Below are positions 24,301 to 34,709 of a stretch of 64,000 nucleotides of DNA, in pieces; within the stretch, counting starts at the first letter, position 1, and the number at the start of each line of letters is the position of its first letter. The translations under genes and the position numbers were made by a program. The DNA comes from Prorocentrum cordatum (taxonomy: Eukaryota > Sar > Dinophyceae > Prorocentrales > Prorocentraceae). The DNA lies in NCBI GenBank assembly GCA_963575745.1, contig CAUYUJ010011492.1:246718-310717 (forward strand), in the 5' to 3' direction. The notes beneath the pieces are model-generated. The model saw nothing but the letters and a program-made list of their open reading frames with translations, was not told where the DNA came from and did not search any database.

Positions 24301-25155
24301 TTTTGACATGGTTCTGGCATATGCGCGGTTGTGTGTTGTGTTCGTCCCACCTGCATATGCGGCGGTCTTCTTAAGAGCCTCGCAGGCGACTGACGTCCCC
24401 GCCGACCCCCCACTTCTACTCGCAGATTCTGGAGGGGTCGTATATCGTGGGGCCGGTAACGATACTTATAGGTCGATAGGTCGAACCACATGAACAGTGA
24501 ATTCGGTAGACAGACCGCGGTGCCGGTAAATGGTGAGACCGAGAGGGGATGTTCGATGGTTGGAGGTGGTCGTCCCAATGGTTGTCCTGTCGTTGGCTCC
24601 CTTCCCCTCCCCCACCCCCCAAAACTCCTTGTCGCGTTTTTTCCCCAATCTTAGAGGTGTTCAGATTCCTGCTTGTTCTTATGCCTTCTTAGTCGCCCAT
24701 ATGATGATGTTTTTCGGCGCCCTCCTACTCCTCGCCCTTCTATCCCTACTCCCCCTCCTTCCCCGCACACCTCTGCAGTTACTTCATCCTCCGCCTCTGA
24801 TTTGTCCCCGTCCCTGTTTTGTCCGCCCCTTCCTCATCCTTCCCCCCTGACCCCCCCCCTGCCACCCTCGTCCCCCCCGCCCCTTCCTTCTCTGCCTCCC
24901 TGCCTGTTTCCCCTTCCCTCTGCCTCCCCGTCCTCTCTTTCTGCCTCCCTCCCCTGCTCCCTCTCCTTCGTGCAGACGGGGGCCACGAGAGCGAGGGATC
25001 TTGGGCGGGTGTAGCACGTGCCCTCCAGGGGCCTCTTTACTCACCCGACCTCGGATCCTCGAATCCTCCTGCCCCCGCGCGAAAAAAGGCATCGCCATCA
25101 CCATCGCCGTCACCGCCGGCACTTCTCCCGTGGTCTGGGCGAGATTATGTTTCCA
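24300..25155. other. Spacer, pyrimidine-rich from 24,600
   Basis: No gene supported; the open frames are compositional. Confidence 0.4.
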
Positions 25156-25325
25156 TGTCTTCTTCCTCTCCTCCTCCTCCTCCTCCTCCTCCTCCTCCTC
25201 CTCCTCCTCCTCCTCCTCCTCCTCCTCCCGCTCCTCCTCCTCCTCCTTTCCCGCTCCTCCTCCTCCTCCTCTTCCTCCTCCTCCTCCTCCTCCTCCTCCT
25301 CCTCCTCCTCCTCCTCCTCCCCCTT
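25156..25325. repeat. CTC trinucleotide array
   Basis: Nearly pure (CTC)n. The poly-Ser, Pro, Leu and Glu frames are artefacts. Confidence 0.97.
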
Positions 25326-25439
25326 CCGCCCGCCCCTCCTTGTTCTCCTCGTCCTCTTCGCTAATGCGTGCCCTTCGTCTTCCCCCTCGCCCTCGCCCTC
25401 CACTGTGCCCCTTCCGGACATACGACGCCGCGGTGCTCA

Positions 25440-26160
25440 CAGCGTGGGTCCCAAGAGGTCTGGACCCCTTCCCTGGGAGCTCTTTCTATCCACAGTCGGT
25501 CCCTGACGGCCTCGGGGCCTAGTCAGCGCAGGGCCTGCTGAGATTTGGTTTCGCAGGGAGGCCCATTGGGGGCCCTCCCCGTTCCCCACCTTGAGACGGG
25601 GGTCAATGCAGACGGGGGTCAGCCAGAGCGCCGGATTTTGTAGAATCCTGCAGGGCCAAGGCTGCATTGACCCTGGCTTGGGTGCCAGATTCTGAAGGAT
25701 CTCGCAGGATCTTGCAAAGACTGACTGGCCTGGGTCTGGATTGACCCAGGTCAGTAAGTTCCCCGACCACCTCCATCGTCTCCACTTCCTTTCCTCGACC
25801 CTCTCTTCCGCCACCCCTCCCGCCTTGCCGTCCTTCCTTCGCCCTCTCCGTCTGCCGCCTTCCCGTCTGGAGCGCGAGATGACTTGGCCTTTGGTGCTCA
25901 GAACTCCAGTTCCCTCCGTCTCCTCCCCCTTTTCTGTCCTATCATATCTCCCCTGCTCCCTTTTCCTCCTCCTCCTCCTCCCTTCCCGTTTGTTTTTCCT
26001 CGTCCTTGCCATCCTTTTTCTCTCCCTCCTCTCCTTCTTCTCCTCCGCTTTTACGCTAGACCAACCTGAGCGTGAAGCTGTGGCGTTAGTTATTTTCCTC
26101 CTCCTTTCCTTCTCCTCTTCCTCCGCCTCCTCCGCCTCCTCTCCCTTGTCCTACTTGTTT
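25440..26160. other. Spacer, pyrimidine-rich
   Basis: A GGGGTCAATGCAGACGG-like word is repeated around 25,600. CT-rich from 25,770 to 26,160. No gene recognised. Confidence 0.4.
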
Positions 26161-26162
26161 TC

Positions 26163-26675
26163 GTGCTTCTGATGTGTTTGGTCTGCCTCTCCCTTCCCAC
26201 GTTTGGCAAGTCTGACCTCATCACCAGGCACGTGATGGCCACTGAGCATACTGCACTGCAGTTGCTTACCTGCGCGCCGCGCCACGTCATCCCTAGTTCC
26301 ATTCTTCGTAGGGTCGAGAATATCGGGGTAGCGGCTGAGCCCAAAGGCCTTGTCTGTTTTGCGCGTGCTGCTATGTTTCGTGCCGCCTCGGGGTCCAGTG
26401 AGATTGGTGACGCCATGCCGCGTTTCGACCCCATGTTCAATGGAGTCTCAGACAGTGATGACCTTTTCCTCCCTCGTTTCCCTACTTGGTGGAAGCAGCC
26501 GCTCACGCATGACCTGGCGGAGTGTTGGAGAGAATTCACAGCGGTCGCTCCTGCGCTCACGGACCCTGACACCATGGGGCTGCAGAGAAAGACCTACACG
26601 TTACTTCGGCGGAGGTCTCCTCACCCTTCCCCTGCTCTTGCTGTTCTGAGGTGCGTGAGGTACTTTTTGGCATGA
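26163..26675 (+). CDS. Unidentified 170-aa open frame, possible retroelement C-terminal fragment
   Basis: An open frame in complex, non-repetitive sequence with balanced composition, which is rare in this window. Residues around ATEHTALQLLTCAPRH and GLVCFARAAMFRAA, and the LFLPRFPTWW segment, resemble my recollection of the region after the RT domain in dinoflagellate non-LTR elements; this is memory-based and not confirmed. It has no catalytic motif of its own. A CT-rich stretch ends just upstream and could be a splice-acceptor tract or the tail of a neighbouring element. The ATG at 26,163 is the first in the frame but the true start is unknown. It may be a stand-alone exon or a retroelement remnant. 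Confidence 0.4.
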   Translation: MLLMCLVCLSLPTFGKSDLITRHVMATEHTALQLLTCAPRHVIPSSILRRVENIGVAAEPKGLVCFARAAMFRAASGSSEIGDAMPRFDPMFNGVSDSDDLFLPRFPTWWKQPLTHDLAECWREFTAVAPALTDPDTMGLQRKTYTLLRRRSPHPSPALAVLRCVRYFLA

Positions 26676-26679
26676 GGCC

Positions 26680-27130
26680 CCCCCCGCGTCGGCGATCGTG
26701 TCCTGAGAATTCGCTGATCTCAAACTGCAACCTTGCACCGTGTATCGGGGGCGCCTATCTCCGCACTGTTTGCAATGCCTCTGACCCACCACCCACAGGT
26801 TCCGACAGGGAACAGGTATCTGCAGGTTCGTGTGATGTGCAGTCTGGGGAGATGAGGTGGCTCATTTTTCCCTCTGTTGTCTTCGTCGTCCCTCTGTTGT
26901 CTTCGTCGTCCGTTTCTTTTTCCTCTGTTGTCTTCGTCGTCCCCGCTCTGCCTTCGTGGTTTCCCGCGTGCCCCCCCGTGCAGCGTATGTTTCTGCACGA
27001 AGGTCCCGAGTCTGTGCCCGAATGTCGGCTGGCCATGCTTTTGATTCATGACGTAATATACTGGACGTATAATTGCATGCGCGCTTGCGGGAAGTCTGGC
27101 TCTCCTCGAAGCCCGCAGCCGAGTTTTGGC
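26680..27130. other. Spacer with 17-bp direct repeats
   Basis: CTGTTGTCTTCGTCGTCC occurs three times at about 26,873-26,945. No gene supported. Confidence 0.5.
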
Positions 27131-28720
27131 ACGCAGGCACGTCAAGACACGCGCCCTTCTCACTCGAGGCGTCCACCGGAGCAAAGACCCACAGGTGAGG
27201 GTTCATCCTCCTTCTCCTCGTCCTCCTGTTCTCGAGCCTGCATTTAGCCGTTCGGGACAATTCGGCCGACCCTCAATTTGGACCTGCCCAGGTCGCGTCA
27301 TCATACCCACGTCGGGGCCCGCATGGCATCGACGGCAGCGGGCCCGTCTTTGCGAAGCTTGGGATGTCTTCTTCGGCGCGTCTTCGCACCTGGATGGCCA
27401 CCGCGGCTCGGGCTTCAGCATGTGCAAGCAAGGGCATTTCCAGCAACAGTGTTTCACCACCCGCAGGCACGGCGGAGACCGCGTCAGCAACAACGAACTC
27501 CAAGCTTGTGGTTTCCAGTTCAAATGCGGCGCCATGGTTCCCCGTGGAGACGCCGAATTACAGGAGGGGCTAGCCCCTAGTATTCGCGTCGGGATTGTTT
27601 CGCTAGTGCATGCCTTGGCCCCAGTCCCGGACCAGCAGTCCACGCTGGCCTCGAAACCCGAAGTGGCTCTCGCGGGCACTTGGGGAGATATCAAAGGCGG
27701 CTGCGGAGCGGGCGGCCCCGTTTAAAAGCGGGGCGGCGCGCCTGGTCGAGGCCGCCAATGCATGGGGGGGATGCGACCAGGGCCTGCGACAAGGCAAGTA
27801 ACCTTAATGAGGCGATGCGCCGAAATCTCGAGCAGGCGGAAAGCGACCTGCCGAGAACGGTGAAGACCGCTGCGGGCGCGGAACAGCTGGTCCGAGAGTA
27901 TCGCGGCGGAGGGGCCCCAGCAGAGGTCCTTCCTTCGCGACGCCCGGACCGTCGAACCCGTGATGCTCAACAAGGAGTCCCTGGTGCATTGTGGCGCGGC
28001 CTTCCTGGCGAGCCCAAGAGAGGCGGGCCCGGGGGGGAATGCGCGGGCGGAGCAGGCCAAGGAGCAAATGGTCCAGGAGTTTCAAAAGTACGCGAGCGAG
28101 TTCAGGGAGCGGCAGCAGCGGGCAAACATCAAGGCCGCCAAAGACGGCGCAGAGCTCCAGGCCGCCAAGTGCCGCGAGTCGGGCGCCCCCGCGCCCGCCC
28201 GGCCCGCGCCCGCGCCCCCCCGTGCCCCAGAGGCGTCGGCGGCGGGGGCGGGCCCAGCGGCGGCGGCGGAGGCCGCGGCCATTGGCGCAAGCAGAGGCGA
28301 CGCCAGCGCTGGCGCCGCCGCGGCGGAGTTCGCGGCGGCGACCGCCGCCAAGGCGGCGGCGGCGGAAATGGCGGCGGAGGCGGCCGAGGGCCGGATGCTC
28401 GCTCAGGCCCAGCCTCGGGCGGCGGCGACGCTGGCGACGCCGCAGGCGCGGCAGCTTGCCACGGGCGAGCGAAATACCATGGGGGCCCGGTCGAGAGAGC
28501 GCGGCTGCCGAGCGCCCGGCCAGGCAGATCTTCGCTCGCGACGTCGCCGCCCGGGGAGATGCCGTGCGCGAGTTCGCTCAGGGGCCAGGTCGATTCGAAA
28601 GTGACTCGATGGGCGCCCGCGCGCTGCAAAACTCGCAAGTTCATACAGGCCGATGGGGGCCGAGCGCGCCGTGAGAGGCCGGGCCTCCTGGCCCGCGTGT
28701 CGGCGGCCCGTCAGAGCGAG
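27130..28720 (+). pseudogene. Frame-broken coding-like region, unidentified
   Basis: GC-rich sequence with long plus-strand frames that hand over to one another. A Cys-rich patch (CKQGH, about 27,422-27,440) might be a zinc knuckle. From 27,805 a helical stretch (LNEAMRRNLEQAESDL) passes, after a frame change near 27,950, into AEQAKEQMVQEFQKYASEFR, a probable coiled coil, then an Ala-rich tail to about 28,600. Composition resembles a retroelement ORF1 or a low-complexity nuclear protein. No family recognised. Confidence 0.3.
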
Positions 28721-29318
28721 TGAGCGACGCAGTGTTCGGGCGGAGGCGTCTGCGTTGCGTTGCAGGCGTCATGCGATTTCTTATTGAGAATTGACGTGGG
28801 AAGACGCGCGCGTCGAGTCAGTGGTCGGCCGCCGGGGCAGCGCGTGCATCCACGCTTGGGTTCCAGTCGCAAGGTAGTTGGAAGCGACGGGCGCCCCCCT
28901 CGCGCGCCCGCGGTTGGCGGGGTCTAGTTTAATTGCAAAAGCGGGCACTTAGGCTAGCAAGCTTGCTTCGGCGGGCCAGTTTCTCAATTCACTTCAGAAC
29001 CCTCGGGCCGTCTCGGGCGGTTTCCACGCGTCTCTGTCGGCCCGTTGGAAGTCGGGTTTGCCGACGAGGCCTAGGGCCGCCGCGGCGGCGACGGGGCCGC
29101 GCGCTTCGAGAGTGGGCCCGGCCCGCCCCTCATAGATATCACGCTCCCCAGCCGCGGGGCGACCTCGCATTTTCGGCGCCCCAGGCCTCGGCCCTGGCCC
29201 CCCGGGGGCCCCGCGTCTGTCAGGCCCCCGCGATCCGCGCCGCAGTCGCGCCAGCTCCGACCAGAACCCCGCCCGCGCCGGCCCCCTGGCGCGCCCGGGG
29301 AGGGCCTGAGTGCTTGAA
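28720..29318. other. Left flank of the 17-kb element
   Basis: GC-rich sequence without a supported gene. It ends with AGTGCTTGAA just outside the inverted terminus. Confidence 0.4.
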
Positions 29319-29373
29319 GGCTTCAAGATCTTAAGCGCACTTGCACCCTAGCTATATGTAGTCTAAGTATCTT
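29319..29373 (+). repeat. Left terminal inverted repeat
   Basis: Pairs with 46,528-46,583. The outer 26 bp differ at one position. Then a 7-bp divergent spacer, shared CTATA, a 7- or 8-bp spacer, and shared TAAGT. Confidence 0.8.
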
Positions 29374-29490
29374 AGTTGTACTTACGCTACTTACCTGAGT
29401 TAGATATAAGTTACTTATAAGTAACCATAGCGCACGCGCTGTAAGTTACTTAAGGGGCACATATAAGTTACTTATAAGTATTCCTAACTG
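29374..29490. repeat. Left subterminal repeats, AAGTTACTT type
   Basis: ATAAGTTACTTATAAGTA occurs at about 29,407 and 29,464, and TAAGTTACTTAA at about 29,442. The core is palindromic (TTACTTATAAGTAA). Likely protein-binding sites near the end. Confidence 0.75.
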
Positions 29491-29536
29491 TTGCTTGAGG
29501 GGGGAGGGAGGAGGGGGGGGGGAGGAGGCGCGGCGC

Positions 29537-29862
29537 TCACGTCTTGCCCTTTGCCCGCGCGCGGCCCTTCGGCTTCGCCTTGGCCTTTGCCTCCGCCTCC
29601 TTCGCCGCCGCCTCCCTCTTCTTCTTCTCCTTCTTCTCCTTTTTTATTTTTCTTTTTCTCCGCCTTCGCCTTCGCCTCCTCCTCCTTCTCCGTCAGCAGC
29701 TTGCCCCTCTCGTCCCTCAGCGCCGCCCCCCGCTTCAGCGCCGCGCCCCTCTCCTCGGTCGCCTTCTTCAGCTCCACCTCCGCCTCATTCGTCGTCGCCG
29801 TCGTCGTCGACGTCGTCGTCGTCGTCGCATCCCGCCCGGTCCAGCCATTGCGAGAACTGGAG
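29537..29862 (-). pseudogene. 3' relic of a sixth element gene (charged coiled-coil protein)
   Basis: On the minus strand a helix-forming stretch (EVELKKATEERGAALKRG, then LLTEKEEEAKAKAEKK) is followed, after an apparent one-base slip in an A-rich run near 29,645, by a Lys/Ala-rich tail and a TGA at 29,537-29,539. No start is visible: upstream sequence is a near-palindrome (29,861-29,876) and then an inverted copy of the same exon. It points the same way as the other element genes and is the last one before the left end. Function unknown. Confidence 0.45.
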
Positions 29863-30222
29863 CGACAACGATCGCTGGGAGGAGGAGGATGGGGGGAGGA
29901 GGAGGAGGAGGAGGAGGAGGAGGAGGAGGAAGGGGAGGAAAGAGAGGAGGAGGAGAAAGACGGGAGGCAGGGGAGAAGGAGGAGGAGGGGGAAGGGGAGG
30001 AAGGGGAGGAAGGGGAGGAAGGGGGGGAAGGGGAGGAGGACGGAGCGGGCCCGCCAGTTCTCGCAATGGCTGGACGAGGCGGGATGCGACGACGACGACG
30101 ACGACGATGTCGACGACGACGGCGACGACGAACGAGGCGGAGGTGGAGCTGAAGAAGGCGATCGAGGAGAGGGACGCGGCGCTGAAACGGGAGACGGCGC
30201 TGATGGACGAGAGGGGCAAGCT
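29698..30222. repeat. Large inverted repeat flanking a GGA tract
   Basis: 29,698-29,862 and 30,051-30,222 are reverse complements with few differences. Between them lies a GGA-rich tract of about 190 bp (29,877-30,045). The right arm duplicates the coiled-coil exon of the relic gene in reverse. A strong hairpin is possible. Confidence 0.85.
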
Positions 30223-30532
30223 ATCGCTATCCTCCTCGTCCTCCCAGCGATCGTCATCGCTCTCCTCCTCCACTTCCTACTGCCCCCTCCCAGCGATCGC
30301 TATCGCTCTCCCCCTCCACTTCCTACTGCCCCCCGTCCGCCCAAAGCGACGTTGAATCTGCTTAAGCAGTTGGCGCCAAAAACGGCGTTAAAACAGTTAA
30401 AGCAGCTTGCTCGTCATCCTCCTCCTCCCCCTCCCGAGCGATCGCCATCGCTACACCTCCGCGATCCCCATCGCCCCCCGCCTTCCCCAGCGATTGCCAT
30501 CGCTTCACCTCCGCCCAGCGATCCCCATCGCT
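29861..30532 (+). repeat. Palindrome cluster a (AGCGAT-N4-ATCGCT)
   Basis: Exact copies at 30,246, 30,292, 30,437, 30,489 and 30,517; near copies at 29,861 and 30,460. Spacers include CGTC, CGCT, CGCC, TGCC and CCCC. Confidence 0.9.
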
Positions 30533-30575
30533 TTGTTTTTGCATATGCGCGCGCGCGGTGACGTGTCCGCCGCGC

Positions 30576-30643
30576 CCCTTCTCAAGCTGAGTGAGGAACG
30601 ATGCGGCGGCCTCCAGCTGTTCCACCAGCGCGCCGGCCGCCAT
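30576..30643 (-). pseudogene. Duplicated 5' end of gene 5 (first 23 codons)
   Basis: From the ATG at 30,643 the minus strand encodes MAAGALVEQLEAAASFLTQ and a few more residues. This matches the gene 5 N-terminus (start 44,479) with small changes, then runs into unrelated palindrome-rich sequence and a stop at 30,362. It may act as a promoter and first exon for the left-end gene, or be a dead copy. Confidence 0.7.
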
Positions 30644-30735
30644 GATGCTAGCGCGGCGGCAACGGGGGCGCGCGCGCCCGCCAGAGCCAGCAACGGCTAA
30701 CCAGTGGACGGCTAAGCTAGCGGCAATGACCGCAC

Positions 30736-31434
30736 AGCGATCGAGATCGCTTTGCCCTCCACCGCCTCCGACTCCCCCCCCCTCCCCAACCCTCCCCCTC
30801 CCTGATGCTCTTCACCCAATCCACCACTTCCATCCGCTCTCTGGTCGAATAAGCCTCATCCTCCGCCTCATCACCCCCTCCTCTATACCATCCTCCTTAC
30901 CCACTCCCGAGCGATCGCCATCGCTACTACCTCCCCATACACTCCCCCTCGCCCAAGCGGTCGCCATCGCTATTTCCCAGCGCCCCCACCCACCCCCGCA
31001 CCACCACCACCGCCACCACCACCACCACCACCACCACCACCACCACCACCACCACCACCACCACCACCACCACCCCCACCCCCACCCCACACCCACCCAC
31101 CACCACCCCCCATCACCTCCGCCCCCTCGCCCCCTCGCCCAAGCGATCTCCATCGCTACCTCCCAATCCACGCCCCCCCTCGCCCAAGCGATCTCCATCG
31201 CTACCCCCCAATCCACGCCCCCCTCGCCCAAGCGATCTCCATCGCTACCTCCCCCCCCTCGCCCCTTCGCGATCGCCATCGCTACCTCCCAATCCACGCC
31301 CCCCTCGCCCAAGCGATCTCCATCGCTACCTCCCCGTGCACCCCCGCCCCCACCCCCCCTCGCCCCTTCGCCCAAACGATCGCCATCGCTACCTCCCAAG
31401 CCACGCCCCGCTCGCCCCAGCGATCTCCATCGCT
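30736..31434 (+). repeat. Palindrome cluster b, inside the left duplication
   Basis: Exact copies at 30,736, 30,910, 31,142, 31,187, 31,231, 31,312 and 31,419; near copies at 30,956, 31,268 and 31,375. Most sit in a longer unit, CCCAAGCGAT, N4, ATCGCTACCTCCC. Confidence 0.9.
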
Positions 31435-31489
31435 CCCAAGAACGCCCGTCCAGCCGGCCGAAAGCGCCTCCGAGAGGCCCCAACCTCCT

Positions 31490-31620
31490 GCATCACCCGA
31501 GGGGGGGGCGGGAGAGACGATGGGGGACGGGAGAGGCGATGGGGGACGGGAGAGTTGATGGGGGACGGGAGAGATGATGGGGGACTGGAGAGATGATGGG
31601 GGACGGGGGAGAGAGAACCC
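31490..31620. repeat. GATGGGGGACGGGAGA tandem repeat
   Basis: Five or six copies of a 16-17-bp unit; the same array is at 45,345-45,450 in the other duplicate. Confidence 0.85.
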
Positions 31621-31807
31621 AATACGTAAACCTAAAACATCCAGAAACCAAAACCTCACCAAAACAACTTCGACGTACCCAAAACCACCAGAATCCAAAA
31701 CCTAAACCCAAAACCTCAAGAACCCCAAACCTTCTCAAACCAACCTCGACGACGACGAGGGCGCCGTCCTCTCACCCATAGGGTGGATAGCCTCAACTCC
31801 AACACAA

Positions 31808-31970
31808 GGAATCGCAATCGCTTCAGCCGAGCGATGCCCACCGCTCCCTGCCTTCCCAAGCGATCGCAATCGCTCCCTGCCTTCCCAAGCGAGCGCCATC
31901 GCTTCAGCCGAGCGATCCCCATCGCTCCCTGCCCCCCTCCCCCCCCCCCACCCCCGCGATCCCCATCGCT
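31808..31970 (+). repeat. Palindrome cluster c, 3' of gene 1
   Basis: Exact copies at 31,859 and 31,911; near copies at 31,830, 31,888 and 31,955. Ends about 65 bp past the gene 1 stop. Confidence 0.85.
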
Positions 31971-32032
31971 CCCTGCATCCCCCCCCCCCGCCCGCGGCGC
32001 GGCGCTTTTCTCCTTTTCCTCGCGGCGCGGCG

Positions 32033-34078
32033 CTACGAGTGCAAGACTACGTAGTCGCCTCTGCGCGTCACGCGCCACGCCCACACCGTGGGCTCCAGGC
32101 AGGCATCGGCCATCTTGATGATGAGGAACTCGTCGATCACGCGCCCAGTACTCCTGCCCTGCGAGCGCGCTGAAATTTCGATCCCGCGCGCGACGACGTG
32201 CAGTTCGCCAGAGATGGCAGCGCACGCGTCGAGGACGAACATCTCGCCACCGCGCGAGCGAACCACATCGCCCACGCTGTACGTTTGCCCGCCCCAGCGC
32301 AGCGAAACCGGCACGGAGACGTCGACGTCCCCGACAAAGGAGCGCAACTCGTCGGAGTCGGCTGCAGTCCCCGTCAGCGCGTTGCCAGTCGGCCCCATTT
32401 GTTCGTGTTGTCTCTCTTGGTGCAACACTGCGCTCGCGAGCACCGTGCACTCAAAGCGCGAGGTGCAAAGCACTGGTTCGGCGACTGCTTTTACCATCTT
32501 GTTGTGGCGCTCCGTCACGAAGCAGTCGAGCTCCTTGGGCTCCTGGTCCGCGTTGTGGAGCACGTAGTGGTGCTTGGGCTTCGCGTAGCGGACGCCGTAG
32601 GCCTGCTTGTGCAAGCCCAGATGGACTGCAGCCGATGCAACGAAGTCGTTGCGAGGGGCGACGGCCCCACGCTTTACGTCCATGAACGCGCGCGCCAGCA
32701 GGCCGCACGCGCGGAGGGGCGCCAGTTCGCGCTCGAGAGACTCGACGCCGACGACTTTCTCTTCGGCGAACGCCACCACGAGGTGGATGAGCGATGCCAG
32801 CTCGCTCGCGCCTGCCTTGAATGACTTCTTGCACGCGGTCGCGTGCCCAGGCGAGAACATATTGTGTACAGCTCGCGAGCGCCCGCGCTGGAACTGCCAG
32901 CGCCGCGTGAACCTGTGGAAATCGGGAAAGGTGATGCTCGCCTTGCTATTGCACGCCGTCGTAAACGCAAACACCTCCCATCCAACGGTGCCGTTGCTCC
33001 ACAGGTTGTGCATGCTGTCATATGCCGTGTCGGACGGCTTCACGACTGCCCGCAATTCCTTATCCTCTAGCAGGCCGTTGGGATGATAGTTGAAACCGCC
33101 GGCCTTGTCGAGCTTCTTGAAGTCAGCTTTCGACGCATGGCCAGGTAACCCCGCGGTCGCCCACGCAGCGGTGAGGTCGTCCCACAGCTTCCACGCGTCG
33201 TCGGTTGACTGCGCGTCGAAGCGCGCGAACTCGTGGCAACATATGTCGACGAAATAGCCGCCGTCGCCGCCGACGGAGGCAGACTTCATGATCACGTTCT
33301 TGCACTTCAAGCACGGCCTCCAGCCGTTGGCGCCCCTCAAACATAGGATGCCTTTGTGAGCGTCCATGTCGGCGAGAATCTTGCCAACCCGCGCCCGCAC
33401 GAGCACCGAGGTGCCGTTGGCAAGCGTCACGGGCGCGCCAGAGCTCGCCAGCCTGCTGCGCCCGAAGAACACCTCCCTAAGGAGGAGCCGAACAACGCAT
33501 GAGATGCCGCCGTCCACGCTCTCGCTCACTGTTGCCCGCAGAACCCCCAGCGTCAGCCACAGCTCTTCGTTGTGCAGATGTGCAACGCCGAACTCTGTGA
33601 CGGTAAAGAACAATACCCAGAATTTCCGATCGTGCCGAAGGGCCAATGCGTCGCCTGGCGTGACTTCGTCAGCATACAACACCAGATTGAGCGGCGCGCC
33701 ACGGGCGCTGCTCACCGCCTCCGCGAATCGCCCACTGCACGATGTGCTTTCACGACACATGTAATTCAGGAGCTTGTCGACTCGGGCGATCGTCCACTCG
33801 AAGGGCGCGCCGCCGCCGTCCACGGGCAGCTGGATGGTCGTCGAGACGGCGTTGAGCACGTCAGCCAAGGTGTTACGGATATTTTGTCGGGTTACGTGCT
33901 CGACAACGTCAGGCTGATGCGAGATCTTCTTGGCGAGCTGTGCGACGGCTCTGCCCGTGATCCCACTCGTGCGGATGAGCTCGGATAGTTTGCGCCGTTT
34001 GGCCTTGCTGTCGCCGACGACGTCACCCATCGTTCGCGCGGCCATCGCAGTTCCAGAGGCGCGGGCCGAAGCGGCCAT
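32033..34078 (-). CDS. EnSpm/CACTA (Tnp2)-like transposase, gene 1
   Basis: An uninterrupted 681-residue frame in complex sequence. Motifs in order: NLVLYADEVTPGD (131-143), where Tnp2-type transposases have their first catalytic Asp; KILADMDAHKGI (233-244) followed by GWRPCLKCKN (252-261), matching the order D-x-PA then a CxxC zinc site; TAYDSMHNLWSNG (351-363), matching the DxMH block; and YAKPKHHYVLH (498-508). A basic stretch near 24-30 (KAKRRK) could be a nuclear signal. By analogy it would bind the subterminal repeats and cut and join the ends. Start chosen: first ATG, 61 bp below a TAGCC/GGCTC motif and close to palindromes at 34,184. The match is by motif order only; identity is well below what sight can prove. 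Confidence 0.6.
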   Translation of the reverse strand: MAASARASGTAMAARTMGDVVGDSKAKRRKLSELIRTSGITGRAVAQLAKKISHQPDVVEHVTRQNIRNTLADVLNAVSTTIQLPVDGGGAPFEWTIARVDKLLNYMCRESTSCSGRFAEAVSSARGAPLNLVLYADEVTPGDALALRHDRKFWVLFFTVTEFGVAHLHNEELWLTLGVLRATVSESVDGGISCVVRLLLREVFFGRSRLASSGAPVTLANGTSVLVRARVGKILADMDAHKGILCLRGANGWRPCLKCKNVIMKSASVGGDGGYFVDICCHEFARFDAQSTDDAWKLWDDLTAAWATAGLPGHASKADFKKLDKAGGFNYHPNGLLEDKELRAVVKPSDTAYDSMHNLWSNGTVGWEVFAFTTACNSKASITFPDFHRFTRRWQFQRGRSRAVHNMFSPGHATACKKSFKAGASELASLIHLVVAFAEEKVVGVESLERELAPLRACGLLARAFMDVKRGAVAPRNDFVASAAVHLGLHKQAYGVRYAKPKHHYVLHNADQEPKELDCFVTERHNKMVKAVAEPVLCTSRFECTVLASAVLHQERQHEQMGPTGNALTGTAADSDELRSFVGDVDVSVPVSLRWGGQTYSVGDVVRSRGGEMFVLDACAAISGELHVVARGIEISARSQGRSTGRVIDEFLIIKMADACLEPTVWAWRVTRRGDYVVLHS

Positions 34079-34138
34079 CGCGCGCCGAGCTCGGAGAGGC
34101 TCGGTGGGCTCGCCACCAACCCCCTGCGGTCGAGCCTC

Positions 34139-34200
34139 GAGCCGACGCGGCTATTGTGTGCCCAGCCTCGCCCCGCCCGCCCAAGCGATCGCTATCGCTT
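34139..34200 (-). promoter_or_regulatory. Putative promoter module of gene 1
   Basis: In the gene sense: palindrome (34,184-34,199), 30 bp, then TAGCCGCGTCGGCTC (34,153-34,139), then a GC-rich leader to the ATG at 34,078. The same order is found at genes 3, 4 and 5. Confidence 0.45.
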
Positions 34201-34323
34201 CATCGCTTCCCCCCTCCAGCGATCGCAATCGCTTCCCCCCTCCACCTCTCCCTCTCCCTATCCCGCTCCCTCTCCCTCTCCCTTTCCCTCTCCCTCTCCC
34301 TCTCCCTCTCCCTCTCCCTCCCC

Positions 34324-34372
<49 letters not shown>

Positions 34373-34574
34373 CCTCTTCCGCCGGGCGATCGACATCGCT
34401 TGCCCCCTCCACCCCCGCCGTGCGATCGACGTCGCTCTCATGCTCGCCCCAGCGATCGTCATCGCTTCCCCCCTCCACCCCCGCCGAGCGATCGTCGTCG
34501 CTTCCCCCCTCCACCCCCGCCGAGCGATCGACATCGCTTACCCCCTCCACCCCCGCCGAGCGATCGACATCGCT
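34184..34574 (+). repeat. Palindrome cluster d, between genes 1 and 2
   Basis: Exact copies at 34,184, 34,218, 34,451, 34,523 and 34,559; near copies at 34,385, 34,421 and 34,487. A CCCTCT/CTCTCT microsatellite occupies 34,240-34,375. Confidence 0.9.
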
Positions 34575-34709
34575 TACCATTTTCCCTTTTCTGTTCCAAC
34601 CGCACTCGCCGACAAGCGCCTGTCCACTCGTCGGGGCGCGGCGCGCCGCAGCGCGGGCGCGCCGCGGGCAATCGCGCCCTCAGGGGGCGACGTCCTGGCC
34701 ATCGTCGGC

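Larger units (their letters stand above)
30576..31811. repeat. Left copy of a 1.24-kb direct duplication
   Basis: Nearly identical, in direct orientation, to 44,412-45,655. Both contain the promoter and first codons of gene 5, a (CAC)n microsatellite (here 31,007-31,085) and a dozen palindromes. The left copy has a 6-bp loss inside one palindrome at about 31,268. Confidence 0.95.

Noticed and set aside
24784-25522. Glu/Gly-rich minus and Ser/Pro-rich plus frames
   Set aside because: Readings of the CTC array.
30812-31483. Gly/Trp-rich minus-strand frames containing SDGDRLGE-type repeats
   Set aside because: The repeats are translated palindromes and (CAC)n; the intergenic palindromes explain them.
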